Source of the DNA: Saprospiraceae bacterium
Lineage (GTDB): Bacteria; Bacteroidota; Bacteroidia; Chitinophagales; Saprospiraceae
DNA length: 34,012 nucleotides
Direction: 5' to 3'
Assembly: GCA_027486765.1 (NCBI GenBank)
Contig: JAIXOO010000084.1
Coordinates: forward strand, 1 to 34,012
Made by a program: the position numbers and the translations under genes. Under the pieces are notes generated by a model. It made no database searches and was not told the origin of the DNA. It was given only the letters and a program-made list of their open reading frames with translations. This document shows, piece after piece, positions 1-7,250 of the stretch (position 1 is the stretch's first letter; each line of letters begins with the position of its first letter).

Positions 1-1
1 C

Positions 2-370
2 AAAGCCAATTTAGTGCTGGTTAATCCTGGTATCGTTGTCAATCCCGGTATCGTAGTTAGCCTACTTGACAATTGGGTGAATGTTGATCCTAACACGGGT
101 GGTTTGACCAAAATCAACTTTGTAGACAGTGGCAACAACATCGCAACCTGGGGGCAGTGCTCCCCTCAAGATTGTGACTGGGGCAAAGCGCCAGTAGCCC
201 AAGTGAATGGCAATCCAAATTATACCCACACCGCTATTTACAACCAAGGCTTTGTACTCCGTACCCTCTACATCTCCAAACAGGCCACGAGTTTGAAAGT
301 GGTTATGGTTAGCAAATACAATGATGCACGCGGCACGCAGACGTCGACGATGACGTTTAAGAAAGCTTAA
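2..370 (+). CDS. C-terminal part of a secreted protein with a WVNVDPNT / DCDWG domain (5' end outside window)
   Basis: The frame is open from base 2 without a stop, so the gene begins before the window; the first ATG-like start at 14 is not trusted. After a short Val/Pro/Asn-rich stretch (LVNPGIVVNPGIVVS) comes a domain of about 100 residues with WVNVDPNTGG, an ITKI-like strand, TWGQCSPQDCDWG and a terminal strand ending TMTFKKA. From memory, this small domain with the WG(K/Q)C..DCDWG core occurs at the C-terminus of varied exported bacterial proteins; its function is not established and I do not assign one. The two Cys of the core could form a disulfide. The stop is TAA at 368-370, immediately before a perfect 39-bp inverted repeat shared with the convergent permease gene. 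Confidence 0.7.
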   Translation, partial: KANLVLVNPGIVVNPGIVVSLLDNWVNVDPNTGGLTKINFVDSGNNIATWGQCSPQDCDWGKAPVAQVNGNPNYTHTAIYNQGFVLRTLYISKQATSLKVVMVSKYNDARGTQTSTMTFKKA

Positions 371-371
371 T

Positions 372-463
372 AAATGAAAAACTAAAAATGAAAAATGAAA
401 AGCGACATTGGTAAAACATATACACAATGTCGCTTTTCATTTTTCATTTTTAGTTTTTCATTT
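372..463. repeat. Perfect 39-bp inverted repeat of GAAAAAT-type words between convergent genes
   Basis: Arms 372-410 and 425-463 are exact reverse complements, with a 14-base loop at 411-424. The arms contain AAAAATGAAAAATGAAAAG followed by a unique CGACATTG end at the loop. The element fills the gap between two convergent genes, and the stop codon of the minus-strand permease (458-460) lies inside the right arm. It could act as a bidirectional terminator, although the stem is far longer than a usual intrinsic terminator. The same heptamer family recurs at 2820-2918 and 5566-5660. Confidence 0.85.
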
Positions 464-1651
464 TTCACTTCTGAAGAAGAAGGCAAAGCCCAGCAAAATC
501 ACCACTGCCAACCCGGCAGGCACCATCCAGATCGAAGTCCAGTTGTGCACCCCATCTGCATTGTATAGATCCACTACAAATCCGCTGATGTACGATCCGA
601 TGAACATGCCGATGCCATAAGTAGCCAGGGTAATCATACCTTGAGCGGAACTTTTAAAACGTACCCCAGCTTGTTGTTCGGTATAAATTTGGCCCGTTAC
701 AAAGAAGAAGTCGTAACAAACGCCGTGTAGAATAATGCCTACGATCAACATCCAATAATTGGCCCCTGCATCGCCATAGGCGAAACAAAGATAGCGCAGT
801 GCCCAGGCCAACATGCCCACCAGTAAGATTTTTTTGATGCCATACCGAATCAAGGCTACTGGCAATACCAACATAAAGGCAATTTCACTGATTTGTCCCC
901 AGCTCATTTTTCCGGCAGCCCCTTGCATTCCCGCTTCGTTCAAAAAAGGGTTGGCAAAATTGTAATAAAAGGACAGCGGAATACAGACCAGAATGGAGCC
1001 GATAAAAAAGATCAAATAAGATGGATTTTTCAGCATACCCAGCGCTTCCAGACCCAGGATATCACTGATAGAGATTTTTTCTGCTTTGCTTCTTGGAGGA
1101 GGAGTGTTGGGGAGGAAAAAGCTAAAAATACCCAATGCTGCTGAAGCAATCGCTCCGATCAAAAAGGTTTGATCCAAAGACTTAGTTTTCTCCAGAGCCA
1201 AATAGGCGATAATGTTACCTACCACGATCCAGCCAATGGTGCCCAATACCCGTACAGGGGGGAATTCTTTTGCTGTATCGCTCATCTGTCTAAAAGCAAC
1301 TGCGTTGACGAGGGCTAAAGTCGGCATGTACAACAACATGTAAATGAGGATCAGGAGATAAAAACCATTGAAGTCGCTTTGTTGCCCCAAGAAGTAGAGT
1401 ACTACCGCGCCAACCAAGTGCAAAACCCCAAGGATCCGCTGCGCTGGAAAAAAACGGTCGGCAATCAAGCCAATAAAAAAAGGCGCAATGATGGCACCGA
1501 TGCTCACGGTTTGGTAGGCAAGGCCAATTTGTACCCCAGTGGCTTTGAGGTTATCCCCCAGATAAGTCCCCATAGTCACATACCAGGAGCCCCAGATTAG
1601 GAACTCCAAAAACATCATGACCATCAATTGAAAACGGGTGCTTGTACTCAT
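458..1651 (-). CDS. Nucleoside permease, NupG-type MFS (nucleoside:H+ symporter family)
   Basis: The protein has 397 aa and about 12 membrane segments. The first third follows the NupG/XapB pattern closely: a FLEFLIWGSWYVTMGTYL helix 1, GLIADRFFPAQRIL after helix 2, YMPTLALVNAVAF, then EFPPVRVLGTIGWIV. These are the signatures I know for E. coli NupG, so proton-coupled nucleoside uptake across the inner membrane is the likely role; substrate range cannot be read from sequence. The ATG at 1651 gives a normal N-terminus starting directly before helix 1. No nucleoside-catabolism gene lies next to it. Its last codons (SEK, stop) run into the GAAAAAT inverted repeat. It is divergent from the gene at 1824, so the 172-bp gap 1652-1823 should hold both promoters, but I cannot place a convincing pair there. 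Confidence 0.85.
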   Translation of the reverse strand: MSTSTRFQLMVMMFLEFLIWGSWYVTMGTYLGDNLKATGVQIGLAYQTVSIGAIIAPFFIGLIADRFFPAQRILGVLHLVGAVVLYFLGQQSDFNGFYLLILIYMLLYMPTLALVNAVAFRQMSDTAKEFPPVRVLGTIGWIVVGNIIAYLALEKTKSLDQTFLIGAIASAALGIFSFFLPNTPPPRSKAEKISISDILGLEALGMLKNPSYLIFFIGSILVCIPLSFYYNFANPFLNEAGMQGAAGKMSWGQISEIAFMLVLPVALIRYGIKKILLVGMLAWALRYLCFAYGDAGANYWMLIVGIILHGVCYDFFFVTGQIYTEQQAGVRFKSSAQGMITLATYGIGMFIGSYISGFVVDLYNADGVHNWTSIWMVPAGLAVVILLGFAFFFRSEK

Positions 1652-1823
1652 AATTTGTGAATGGCTTGGGTGAAAAAGGTGAAATTATACTTGGGTAAAA
1701 GTAAAAAAGCCGGAATAATTTATGGTGAAATTTTCTTTTAATTTTCTGAGGGACAAATAAAATCCCATATTGCAGTAAATATTCATAAATTTCGGGCATC
1801 TTCCAAACCAAATTTTTCAATCT

Positions 1824-2822
1824 ATGAAGCTTACACCTTTTGCCAAAATTTTAATTCTGGCGCTGGTTGCCGTGGGGATCTTTTTTGGGGTACGTAAATT
1901 TTTACCACAAAACACAACCACGAATACAAGTACAACTGAAGAGACTACTTCCCCGGCCAGACCCGTTGAGGAAGAAGCAAAAAAACCAAGTACCAAATCA
2001 AAAACCACTACTAGCCGGGCGGCCTTCAGTTATTTGCCTCCCGCCCCAGTCAATGGCACCCTGAAGGGGGTTGTGGAATTGGGCGCTTCTGGTTTCAACT
2101 CGTTTATCATCAATGTTGACGCTAAAAAGACCTGGAAACTTGAAAAAGCGGAGTTTGGCTCCAGTCTGGTCTACGAAAACATGGCTACCGACGATGATGT
2201 ACGCGCGGGGCTCAAAAATTACATCGGCAACATGCTTGCTTATGGCGTAGTGGGAAAAGACATTCACTTCGTGGTAAGCTCCGGGGCCCTCAAAACGCCG
2301 GAAACCCAAAAAATTTCCAAGGGGCTCAAATCACTCAAGTATTTTGTCAATCCAGTTACCGCTGAACAAGAAGGTGCCTATGCACTCAAGTGTGTATTGC
2401 CTGCCTCCTATGCAAATGAAGCTTTTGTACTGGACATTGGCTCAGGCAATACCAAAGTTTCCTGGATGGAAGCCGGTGAGATCAAAAGTGGTGAAACTTA
2501 TGGTTCCAAGTATTACCAAAACAACGTAAGTGACCAAGCGGCTTACGATGAAGCCTCTTCTATCGCTGCACAAGTTCCAGCCTCCAAGCGCAAGATTTGT
2601 TTCATCATCGGCGGCGTTCCGTTTGAATTTGCCAAAGCCATCCGCAATGGCAAAGAACGTTATACCGTACTGACTAGACCTGAAGACATTAAGGCCGAAG
2701 GGGGCAAACAAAAATCGGGATTGAACATCTACAAGGCTTTTGCCGATGAAACAGGCTGCAAAACTTTTGTATTTGATTGGGATGCCAACTTTACGATTGG
2801 GTTCTTGCTGGATTTAAAATGA
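1824..2822 (+). CDS. Membrane-anchored protein resembling a divergent Ppx/GppA (exopolyphosphatase-fold) domain
   Basis: The protein has 332 aa: one N-terminal membrane anchor (residues about 6-24), a Thr/Glu/Pro/Lys-rich linker (about 30-66), then a globular domain. The order of motifs matches the N-terminal half of Ppx/GppA proteins: GVVELGASGFNSFII (82-96) at the place of the DxGSNS phosphate-1 loop; IHFVVSSGALKTP (147-159) where Ppx has its G(T/S)xALR strand; VNPVTAEQEGAYAL (175-188) where Ppx has ISGxEEA with its catalytic Glu; and FVLDIGSGNTKVSW (201-214) as the DxGGGSTE phosphate-2 loop. The first loop has Glu-Leu-Gly-Ala rather than Asp-x-Gly-Ser, so catalysis is doubtful and a nucleotide or phosphate sensing role is equally possible. 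The protein is long enough for one ASKHA domain only. The family assignment is my inference from motif order. Its stop codon is the first TGA of a heptamer array. Confidence 0.55.
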   Translation: MKLTPFAKILILALVAVGIFFGVRKFLPQNTTTNTSTTEETTSPARPVEEEAKKPSTKSKTTTSRAAFSYLPPAPVNGTLKGVVELGASGFNSFIINVDAKKTWKLEKAEFGSSLVYENMATDDDVRAGLKNYIGNMLAYGVVGKDIHFVVSSGALKTPETQKISKGLKSLKYFVNPVTAEQEGAYALKCVLPASYANEAFVLDIGSGNTKVSWMEAGEIKSGETYGSKYYQNNVSDQAAYDEASSIAAQVPASKRKICFIIGGVPFEFAKAIRNGKERYTVLTRPEDIKAEGGKQKSGLNIYKAFADETGCKTFVFDWDANFTIGFLLDLK

Positions 2823-2918
2823 AAAATGAAAAATGAAAAATGAAAAATGAAAAAAATACACCAAAAGGTAGAATTCAAATGGTGCACCTATTTTTCATTT
2901 TTCATTTTTCATTTTTCA
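2820..2918. repeat. GAAAAAT heptamer array arranged as inverted repeat between convergent genes
   Basis: Four tandem GAAAAAT units run from 2821 to 2848, followed by a run of A. The complementary ATTTTTC units lie at 2890-2918. The stem is about 28 bp plus an imperfect inner part, and the loop region contains the palindrome GGTGCACC. The array supplies the TGA stop of the upstream gene (2820-2822) and the TGA stop of the histidine kinase (2902-2904), whose last residues KVKNEK are encoded by repeat units. Confidence 0.8.
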
Positions 2919-4716
2919 CTTTTTCAACGCCCTCCTTCCATTTCGGGATCAAAGCCCGAATTTTGGTCATTGAAATCGGTTTGACCACATAATCATTCAT
3001 TCCTGCTGCGAAACAAGCCTCCTGGTCTTCGGGGGCTGCTGCTGCCGTCATGGCAACGATATAAGGCTGGGTGGTGTTCAGCTTGCGCAAAGCTCGGGTT
3101 GCTTCAATACCGTCCAATTCTGGCATTTGGACGTCCATAAAAATAAGGTCGTAATGCTGCTGGGTAAGTTTTTGAATCACCCCATTGCCATTGTCCACAA
3201 TGTCGATGTTGTAGCCGAAGTGTTCCATGATCCGGGCAATCAATTTTTGGTTGAGGATGTTGTCTTCTGCAACCAAAATACTTAAGGGGTATACATCGGC
3301 CAATTTGCCTTCCTCTCCCCCACCGTTATCAGGCAACTGAACAAGTGGAATGCCCGCTTCCAACTGCACACAAAACGTGAAGGTGGTTCCCTGATTCAGT
3401 ACACTTTCTACTTTGACTTCACCTCCCATCATCGTGACGATGGTTTGAGTAATGGCCAAGCCCAGGCCAGCGCCGCGGAATGGATGTTGGGTAGCCGTTT
3501 TTATTTCAGAAAAAGGCCGGAACAACTTTGGCAGGTCTTCTTCGGAAATCCCTACACCAGAATCTTTTACTTCAAAAACAATACATATTTTACCCGGTAC
3601 CTGTACTGCCTTTTTGGCCACTTTGATCTCAATACTCCCGTTGTTCGAAAATTTGATGGCATTGCTGACCAAATTTACAATGACCTGACGCAATCGATAC
3701 GCGTCCCCGCGCAAATTTTCCGGCGTATTGGGGGCAATCAGCAAATTCAAGGTCAATTGTTTGTTGCTGATTTTGGGTTCATTGCGGAACAACACGAGGG
3801 TGCTATTCATCAATGTGGTCAATTGAAAATCCTGGCTTTCCAAAAATAGCCGCCCCTGGTCAATCCGCGACATGTCGAGCACATCACTCACCAAATTGAG
3901 CAGATGTCGACTACTGATGCTGATGGTTTCCAGGTATTCTTGCTGTCGGGGACTGAGTTCGGTTTCATTGAGCAAATCGGCAGTGCCTATAATGGAATTG
4001 AGTGGAGTGCGGATCTCGTGGCTCATGTTGGCCAAAAACTCGGTTTTGGCGCGTTCGGCTTTCTCTGCCTTTTCCTTTTCCTTGATGATTTCTTCCTGTG
4101 AATGCTCCAGCCTTTCGGTGGTTTGAAGCAATACTTCCCGGTCTTGTTCGTAGCTGCTTTTGAAAAAAGAAATGGTGAGTGCCAAAAAAACAATCCCAAA
4201 AATGTAGGTATTGAATAGATCCAGTTGTAGCTGTAAGTCAGTCTTATAAAGTCGTAAGGTTTCAGGATGATAGAGCTCGACCAATAAAAGAACCGTAGAC
4301 AAGAGGGCTAAAGCAATAAAAAAAAGGGTGTTTTTTCTTTTTTTGATCAATAAGGCCCCTAATACTGCAAACATTGCCATCAATACCAGCGAAGGGCCCC
4401 GTACCCCGTAGTTGGCAAAATATGAAATCGCCAGAAAAACCCCGATTGATGCCAGAAAATAGGGCCGAATCTGCCGATATCGATTTCTGTACCGGGACAA
4501 ATAAAAGCAGATGGCGCTGACCAGCATGGTTCCACCGAGCATAGAATTGACAAACCAGTGAATGCCAATGGTGATGTTCTGTATAAGGCCAACCCCCACG
4601 CTGACGAAAGTCCCAAAAGTAACAATATCTGACAGTTTGTTCTCAAGTGGTACTGTGGTGTCGTTCAAGCGCAGGAAACGGTTTAGGAAGTTTTTCATAG
4701 GAGAACGAGGTTTCAT
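2902..4716 (-). CDS. Orphan hybrid sensor histidine kinase with C-terminal receiver domain
   Basis: The protein has 604 aa. Residues about 31-187 contain five to six membrane helices without a recognisable extracellular sensor domain; a short coiled coil (about 190-225) leads into the HisKA H-box NMSHEIRTPLNSIIG with His233. The HATPase domain has its N-box around Asn352, the D-box DSGVGI (385-390) and GAGLGL (415-420). A receiver domain follows, with acidic residues at 484-485, phospho-acceptor Asp528 in FMDVQMPELDG and Lys579. There is no DNA-binding output domain, so phosphotransfer to an unlinked partner is likely. The stimulus is unknown; signal sensing within the membrane segments is plausible. 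A second start at 4698 (residue 7) fits the putative promoter at 4729-4760 better because it leaves a longer leader. The C-terminal KVKNEK is encoded by the intergenic heptamer repeat. Confidence 0.9.
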   Translation of the reverse strand: MKPRSPMKNFLNRFLRLNDTTVPLENKLSDIVTFGTFVSVGVGLIQNITIGIHWFVNSMLGGTMLVSAICFYLSRYRNRYRQIRPYFLASIGVFLAISYFANYGVRGPSLVLMAMFAVLGALLIKKRKNTLFFIALALLSTVLLLVELYHPETLRLYKTDLQLQLDLFNTYIFGIVFLALTISFFKSSYEQDREVLLQTTERLEHSQEEIIKEKEKAEKAERAKTEFLANMSHEIRTPLNSIIGTADLLNETELSPRQQEYLETISISSRHLLNLVSDVLDMSRIDQGRLFLESQDFQLTTLMNSTLVLFRNEPKISNKQLTLNLLIAPNTPENLRGDAYRLRQVIVNLVSNAIKFSNNGSIEIKVAKKAVQVPGKICIVFEVKDSGVGISEEDLPKLFRPFSEIKTATQHPFRGAGLGLAITQTIVTMMGGEVKVESVLNQGTTFTFCVQLEAGIPLVQLPDNGGGEEGKLADVYPLSILVAEDNILNQKLIARIMEHFGYNIDIVDNGNGVIQKLTQQHYDLIFMDVQMPELDGIEATRALRKLNTTQPYIVAMTAAAAPEDQEACFAAGMNDYVVKPISMTKIRALIPKWKEGVEKVKNEK

Positions 4717-4728
4717 TTCCTTGCAACC

Positions 4729-4760
4729 TAAAGTTAAAAAGATTATTCATATTATACAAT
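4729..4760 (-). promoter_or_regulatory. Putative Bacteroidota-type promoter of the histidine kinase
   Basis: Read on the minus strand: ATTG at 4760-4757, a 20-base spacer, then TAACTTTA at 4736-4729. This resembles the TTTG / TAnnTTTG consensus with one mismatch in each box. It lies so close to the ATG at 4716 that the start at 4698 may be the real one. Confidence 0.35.
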
Positions 4761-4826
4761 TTTTGAGCTTAAGCACCGAGAATTAAGCTAATCCACAGAT
4801 TTTTCCGAATTGCGCGGCATTATTAT

Positions 4827-4834
4827 TATGTTTG
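4827..4834 (+). promoter_or_regulatory. Putative -7 box of the ktrA-like gene
   Basis: TATGTTTG matches the TAnnTTTG box exactly and lies 22 bases before the ATG at 4857. The -33 side is poor (only TTTT at 4801-4804, spacing 22). A start of transcription near 4840 would leave no room for initiation at the TTG at 4848 and so favours the ATG at 4857. Confidence 0.4.
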
Positions 4835-4856
4835 TGGGAAATTATACTTGCAACCT

Positions 4857-5567
4857 ATGAAAGTGTTGATTTTCGGATTGGGTAATTTTGGTGCTTCTTT
4901 GGCTTTTCAGCTGACTGAAATGGGCCATGAGGTCATTGCCATTGACAAAAACCCGGATAAAGTTGAGCTAATCAAAGATAAAGTAACCCACGCGGTTACC
5001 CTGGATGGCACTAATCTGGTGGCTTTGCGCAACCTACCTTTAAAAGATACGGATGTCGCCGTAGTGGCCATTGGTGAAAATGAAGGCGCCTCTTTGATGA
5101 CTACCGCCAACCTAAAAACCCTGGGTGTAAAACGGGTCATCAGTCGATCTTTGTCCAATACCCACGAAACAGTACTCGAAGCAATGGGTATCCAGGAAAT
5201 CCTGCACCCGGAGTTGGAAGCTGCGGAGCGCCTGGCCAAAAAACTCAACCTTAAAACGGCCATCGAATCCTTTGACTTGGATCAAAACCACTCGGTGGTG
5301 GAGTTGCACCTACCTCCCTCTTTTGTAGGGAAAAGCGTACAGGAGGTTGATTTGCGCAAAAATTTCAACTTAAACATCGTCACGATCGTCCGCAAGCGCA
5401 TCAAGAAAAACTTGCTCGGCATCAATAAAGTCATTTACGTCTCCGAAGGGGTCGTCAAACCCGATACCATCTTTGAAGAAGGGGACATCCTCGTCGTCTT
5501 CGGCACCAATCCCGAAATCAAATCCCTCGCGGATACGCATGATGTGGGACGGGAAGGGGGATACTAA
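4857..5567 (+). CDS. KtrA/TrkA-type potassium channel regulatory subunit (RCK_N + RCK_C)
   Basis: The protein has 236 aa, the usual size of a stand-alone KtrA ring protein. Residues 1-125 are a Rossmann RCK_N/TrkA_N domain opening with VLIFGLGNFGASLA (GxGxxG) and an acidic residue at the end of strand 2 (IAIDKNP) for adenine nucleotide ribose binding. Residues about 145-230 are a TrkA_C domain with the typical FVGKSVQEVDLRKNFNLNIV and FEEGDILVVFG. Such proteins form octameric rings that gate a KtrB/TrkH channel in response to ATP/ADP, NAD(H) or c-di-AMP. No membrane subunit is encoded nearby, so the partner must lie elsewhere. I start at ATG 4857 rather than the in-frame TTG at 4848, because the Rossmann strand begins directly after it. 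The gene is followed by a heptamer inverted repeat shared with aspA. Confidence 0.85.
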   Translation: MKVLIFGLGNFGASLAFQLTEMGHEVIAIDKNPDKVELIKDKVTHAVTLDGTNLVALRNLPLKDTDVAVVAIGENEGASLMTTANLKTLGVKRVISRSLSNTHETVLEAMGIQEILHPELEAAERLAKKLNLKTAIESFDLDQNHSVVELHLPPSFVGKSVQEVDLRKNFNLNIVTIVRKRIKKNLLGINKVIYVSEGVVKPDTIFEEGDILVVFGTNPEIKSLADTHDVGREGGY

Positions 5568-5660
5568 AAAATGAAAAATGAAAAATGAAAAACAGGTTCA
5601 CCAATCGAGTTCCACTGCGTAAATTTTTCATTTTTCATTTTTCATTTTTCATTTTTCATT
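5566..5660. repeat. Third GAAAAAT heptamer inverted repeat, between ktrA-like gene and aspA
   Basis: Left arm 5566-5592 holds about three GAAAAAT units; right arm 5623-5660 holds five ATTTTTC-type units; the loop is about 30 bases of unrelated sequence. The stem can form in several registers because both arms are tandem repeats. The TGA stop of aspA (5656-5658) is part of the array. Confidence 0.8.
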
Positions 5661-7083
5661 TATTCGCCTTCAGTTGTGGCCGGATCATATTCTCTGGCGA
5701 CAATACTTTATCTAACTCATCCTGGCTAAGTAGGTTTTGCTCCAAAACCAGATCATAGATGCTGCGATCGTTGGCTAGTGCCTCTTTGGATAAAGCGGTG
5801 CAAATTTCGTAACCCAATACAGGGTTTAGGGCAGTCACAATGCCAATGCTGTTCTTAACCATATCCCAACAGCGCTTTTCGTTGACGGTGATGCCGTCTA
5901 TACATTTGGTACGCAGGGTTTGCATGCCATTTCTAAGGATGTTGACGGACTCAAACAGACAGTGACCGATGATGGGTTCAAAAGCATTGAGCTCCAATTG
6001 ACCCGCTTCAACAGCCATGTTCACCGTAAGGTCGTTTCCCATTACGCGAAAAGCAATTTGGTTGACTACTTCAGGAATCACCGGATTGACCTTGCCTGGC
6101 ATAATGGAAGAACCCGGCTGCATGGGCGGCAAGTTGATCTCATTGAACCCCGTCCGTGGTCCCGAGGAAAGTAAGCGCAAGTCGTTGCAGATTTTGGACA
6201 ACTTGATCGCCAGGCGTTTTACTGCAGAGGAAAACATGATGAAAGCGCCCGTATCCTGGGTGGCTTCAATCAAATTTTTGGCCTTCACCACTTTAAAGCC
6301 CGATACATCCCGCAAATGCGCAATCACCAATCGCGCGTAGTTGGGCGAGGTATTGATGCCGGTACCAATGGCTGTTCCCCCCAAATTCACTTCTAAAAAC
6401 AGGTTGGTATTGTTTTCGATGCGGTCGATCTCTTCTTCCAGGGTAACGGCATAAGCTTCAAAGGTTTGGCCCATCGTCATGGGTACGGCATCCTGCAATT
6501 GAGTGCGGCCCATTTTGATGACGTGCTGGTACTGCTCACCCTTGCGACGGAAACTGTTGATGAGCGCCACCAATTCCATCAACAACCTGGACTTGCTTTT
6601 GATCAGTGCAATTTTTAAGGCCGTAGGATAGGCATCGTTGGTGGATTGCGACATGTTGACATGGTTGTTGGGGTGGCAATGGTCGTAATCGCCTTTTTTG
6701 TGGCCCATGATTTCGAGCGCACGATTGGCGATCACCTCATTGGCGTTCATGTTGGTAGAGGTACCTGCCCCACCCTGAATCATGTCTACTCTAAACTGGT
6801 CGTGAAATTTGCCCGCAATGATTTCATCACAAGCGGCTACGATGGCATTTTTGACCTCGTCGGACAAAAAACCAAGGTCGTAGTTCGCTAAGGTCGACGC
6901 TTTTTTCACTTCAGCCAAGGCTTCGATGAACTCCGGGAAAAATTGCATGGTCACGCCACTGATCTTGAAATTTTCCAGCGCCCGCTGGGTTTGAATGCCG
7001 TAATAGGCATCCACAGGAAGGTGTTTTTCGCCCAGCAAATCATGCTCAAGACGAACGTTTGGATTGGCATTTGAAATAGCCAT
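5656..7083 (-). CDS. aspA: Aspartate ammonia-lyase (aspartase)
   Basis: The protein has 475 aa, close to E. coli AspA (478). Aspartase converts L-aspartate to fumarate and ammonia in the cytoplasm. The N-terminus reads RLEHDLLGEKHLPVDAYYGI as in aspartases. The superfamily signature loop is GSSIMPGKVNPVIPEVVNQ; the downstream VIPEV rather than the TQCEA of fumarase C, and the preceding EINLPPMQ, point to aspartase over fumarase. Other conserved parts are GGAGTSTNMNANEVIANRA, HVNMSQSTNDAYPTA and the GRTQLQDAVPMTMGQ segment. The frame is open up to 7197, but the extra N-terminus would be encoded across the terminator hairpin of the preceding gene, so I start at 7083. It is a single-gene unit facing the ktrA-like gene. 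Confidence 0.92.
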   Translation of the reverse strand: MAISNANPNVRLEHDLLGEKHLPVDAYYGIQTQRALENFKISGVTMQFFPEFIEALAEVKKASTLANYDLGFLSDEVKNAIVAACDEIIAGKFHDQFRVDMIQGGAGTSTNMNANEVIANRALEIMGHKKGDYDHCHPNNHVNMSQSTNDAYPTALKIALIKSKSRLLMELVALINSFRRKGEQYQHVIKMGRTQLQDAVPMTMGQTFEAYAVTLEEEIDRIENNTNLFLEVNLGGTAIGTGINTSPNYARLVIAHLRDVSGFKVVKAKNLIEATQDTGAFIMFSSAVKRLAIKLSKICNDLRLLSSGPRTGFNEINLPPMQPGSSIMPGKVNPVIPEVVNQIAFRVMGNDLTVNMAVEAGQLELNAFEPIIGHCLFESVNILRNGMQTLRTKCIDGITVNEKRCWDMVKNSIGIVTALNPVLGYEICTALSKEALANDRSIYDLVLEQNLLSQDELDKVLSPENMIRPQLKANK

Positions 7084-7119
7084 AGTGTGGTATAATTTGG
7101 TCAGAGTTGAAAATTGCCA

Positions 7120-7127
7120 CAAATTTA
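7120..7127 (-). promoter_or_regulatory. Putative -7 box of aspA
   Basis: The minus strand reads TAAATTTG, an exact TAnnTTTG match, about 37 bases before the aspA ATG at 7083. No clear TTTG box is found 19-21 bases further upstream, so this is a weak call. It supports the start at 7083 over the longer frame. Confidence 0.35.
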
Positions 7128-7170
7128 GCCATTCTTTTGGGGGAAATGGGTTATTGAATTCTAATTTCAT

Positions 7171-7212
7171 AAAAAGAAAGCCCACAAGAATCATCATGAC
7201 TCCTGCGGGCTT
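7171..7212 (-). terminator. Intrinsic terminator of the adhesin gene
   Basis: In the minus-strand RNA a 17-base arm (from 7212 to 7196) pairs with 7194-7178. The three positions that differ between the arms are all G.U pairs in this orientation. The stem is followed by a T-rich run (TTTCTTTTTATG). It lies between the stop of the giant adhesin gene (7249) and the aspA start. Confidence 0.7.
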
Positions 7213-7220
7213 CCATTTAT

Positions 7221-7250
7221 GATCGTTTCGAGTAAAACGATCTTTATTTT
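7221..7250 (+). terminator. Small hairpin with T-rich tail, plus-strand orientation
   Basis: GATCGTTT (7221-7228) pairs with AAACGATC (7235-7242) around a 6-base loop, followed by TTTATTTT on the plus strand. The plus strand has no gene upstream, so it could block antisense transcription into the adhesin gene or simply strengthen the nearby minus-strand terminator. Confidence 0.45.

Noticed and set aside
4848-4856. TTG start three codons before the ktrA-like ATG
   Set aside because: The ATG at 4857 begins the Rossmann strand directly and better fits the -7 box at 4827.
7084-7197. 38-residue N-terminal extension of AspA
   Set aside because: It crosses the adhesin terminator and the putative aspA promoter, and is absent from the usual family length.
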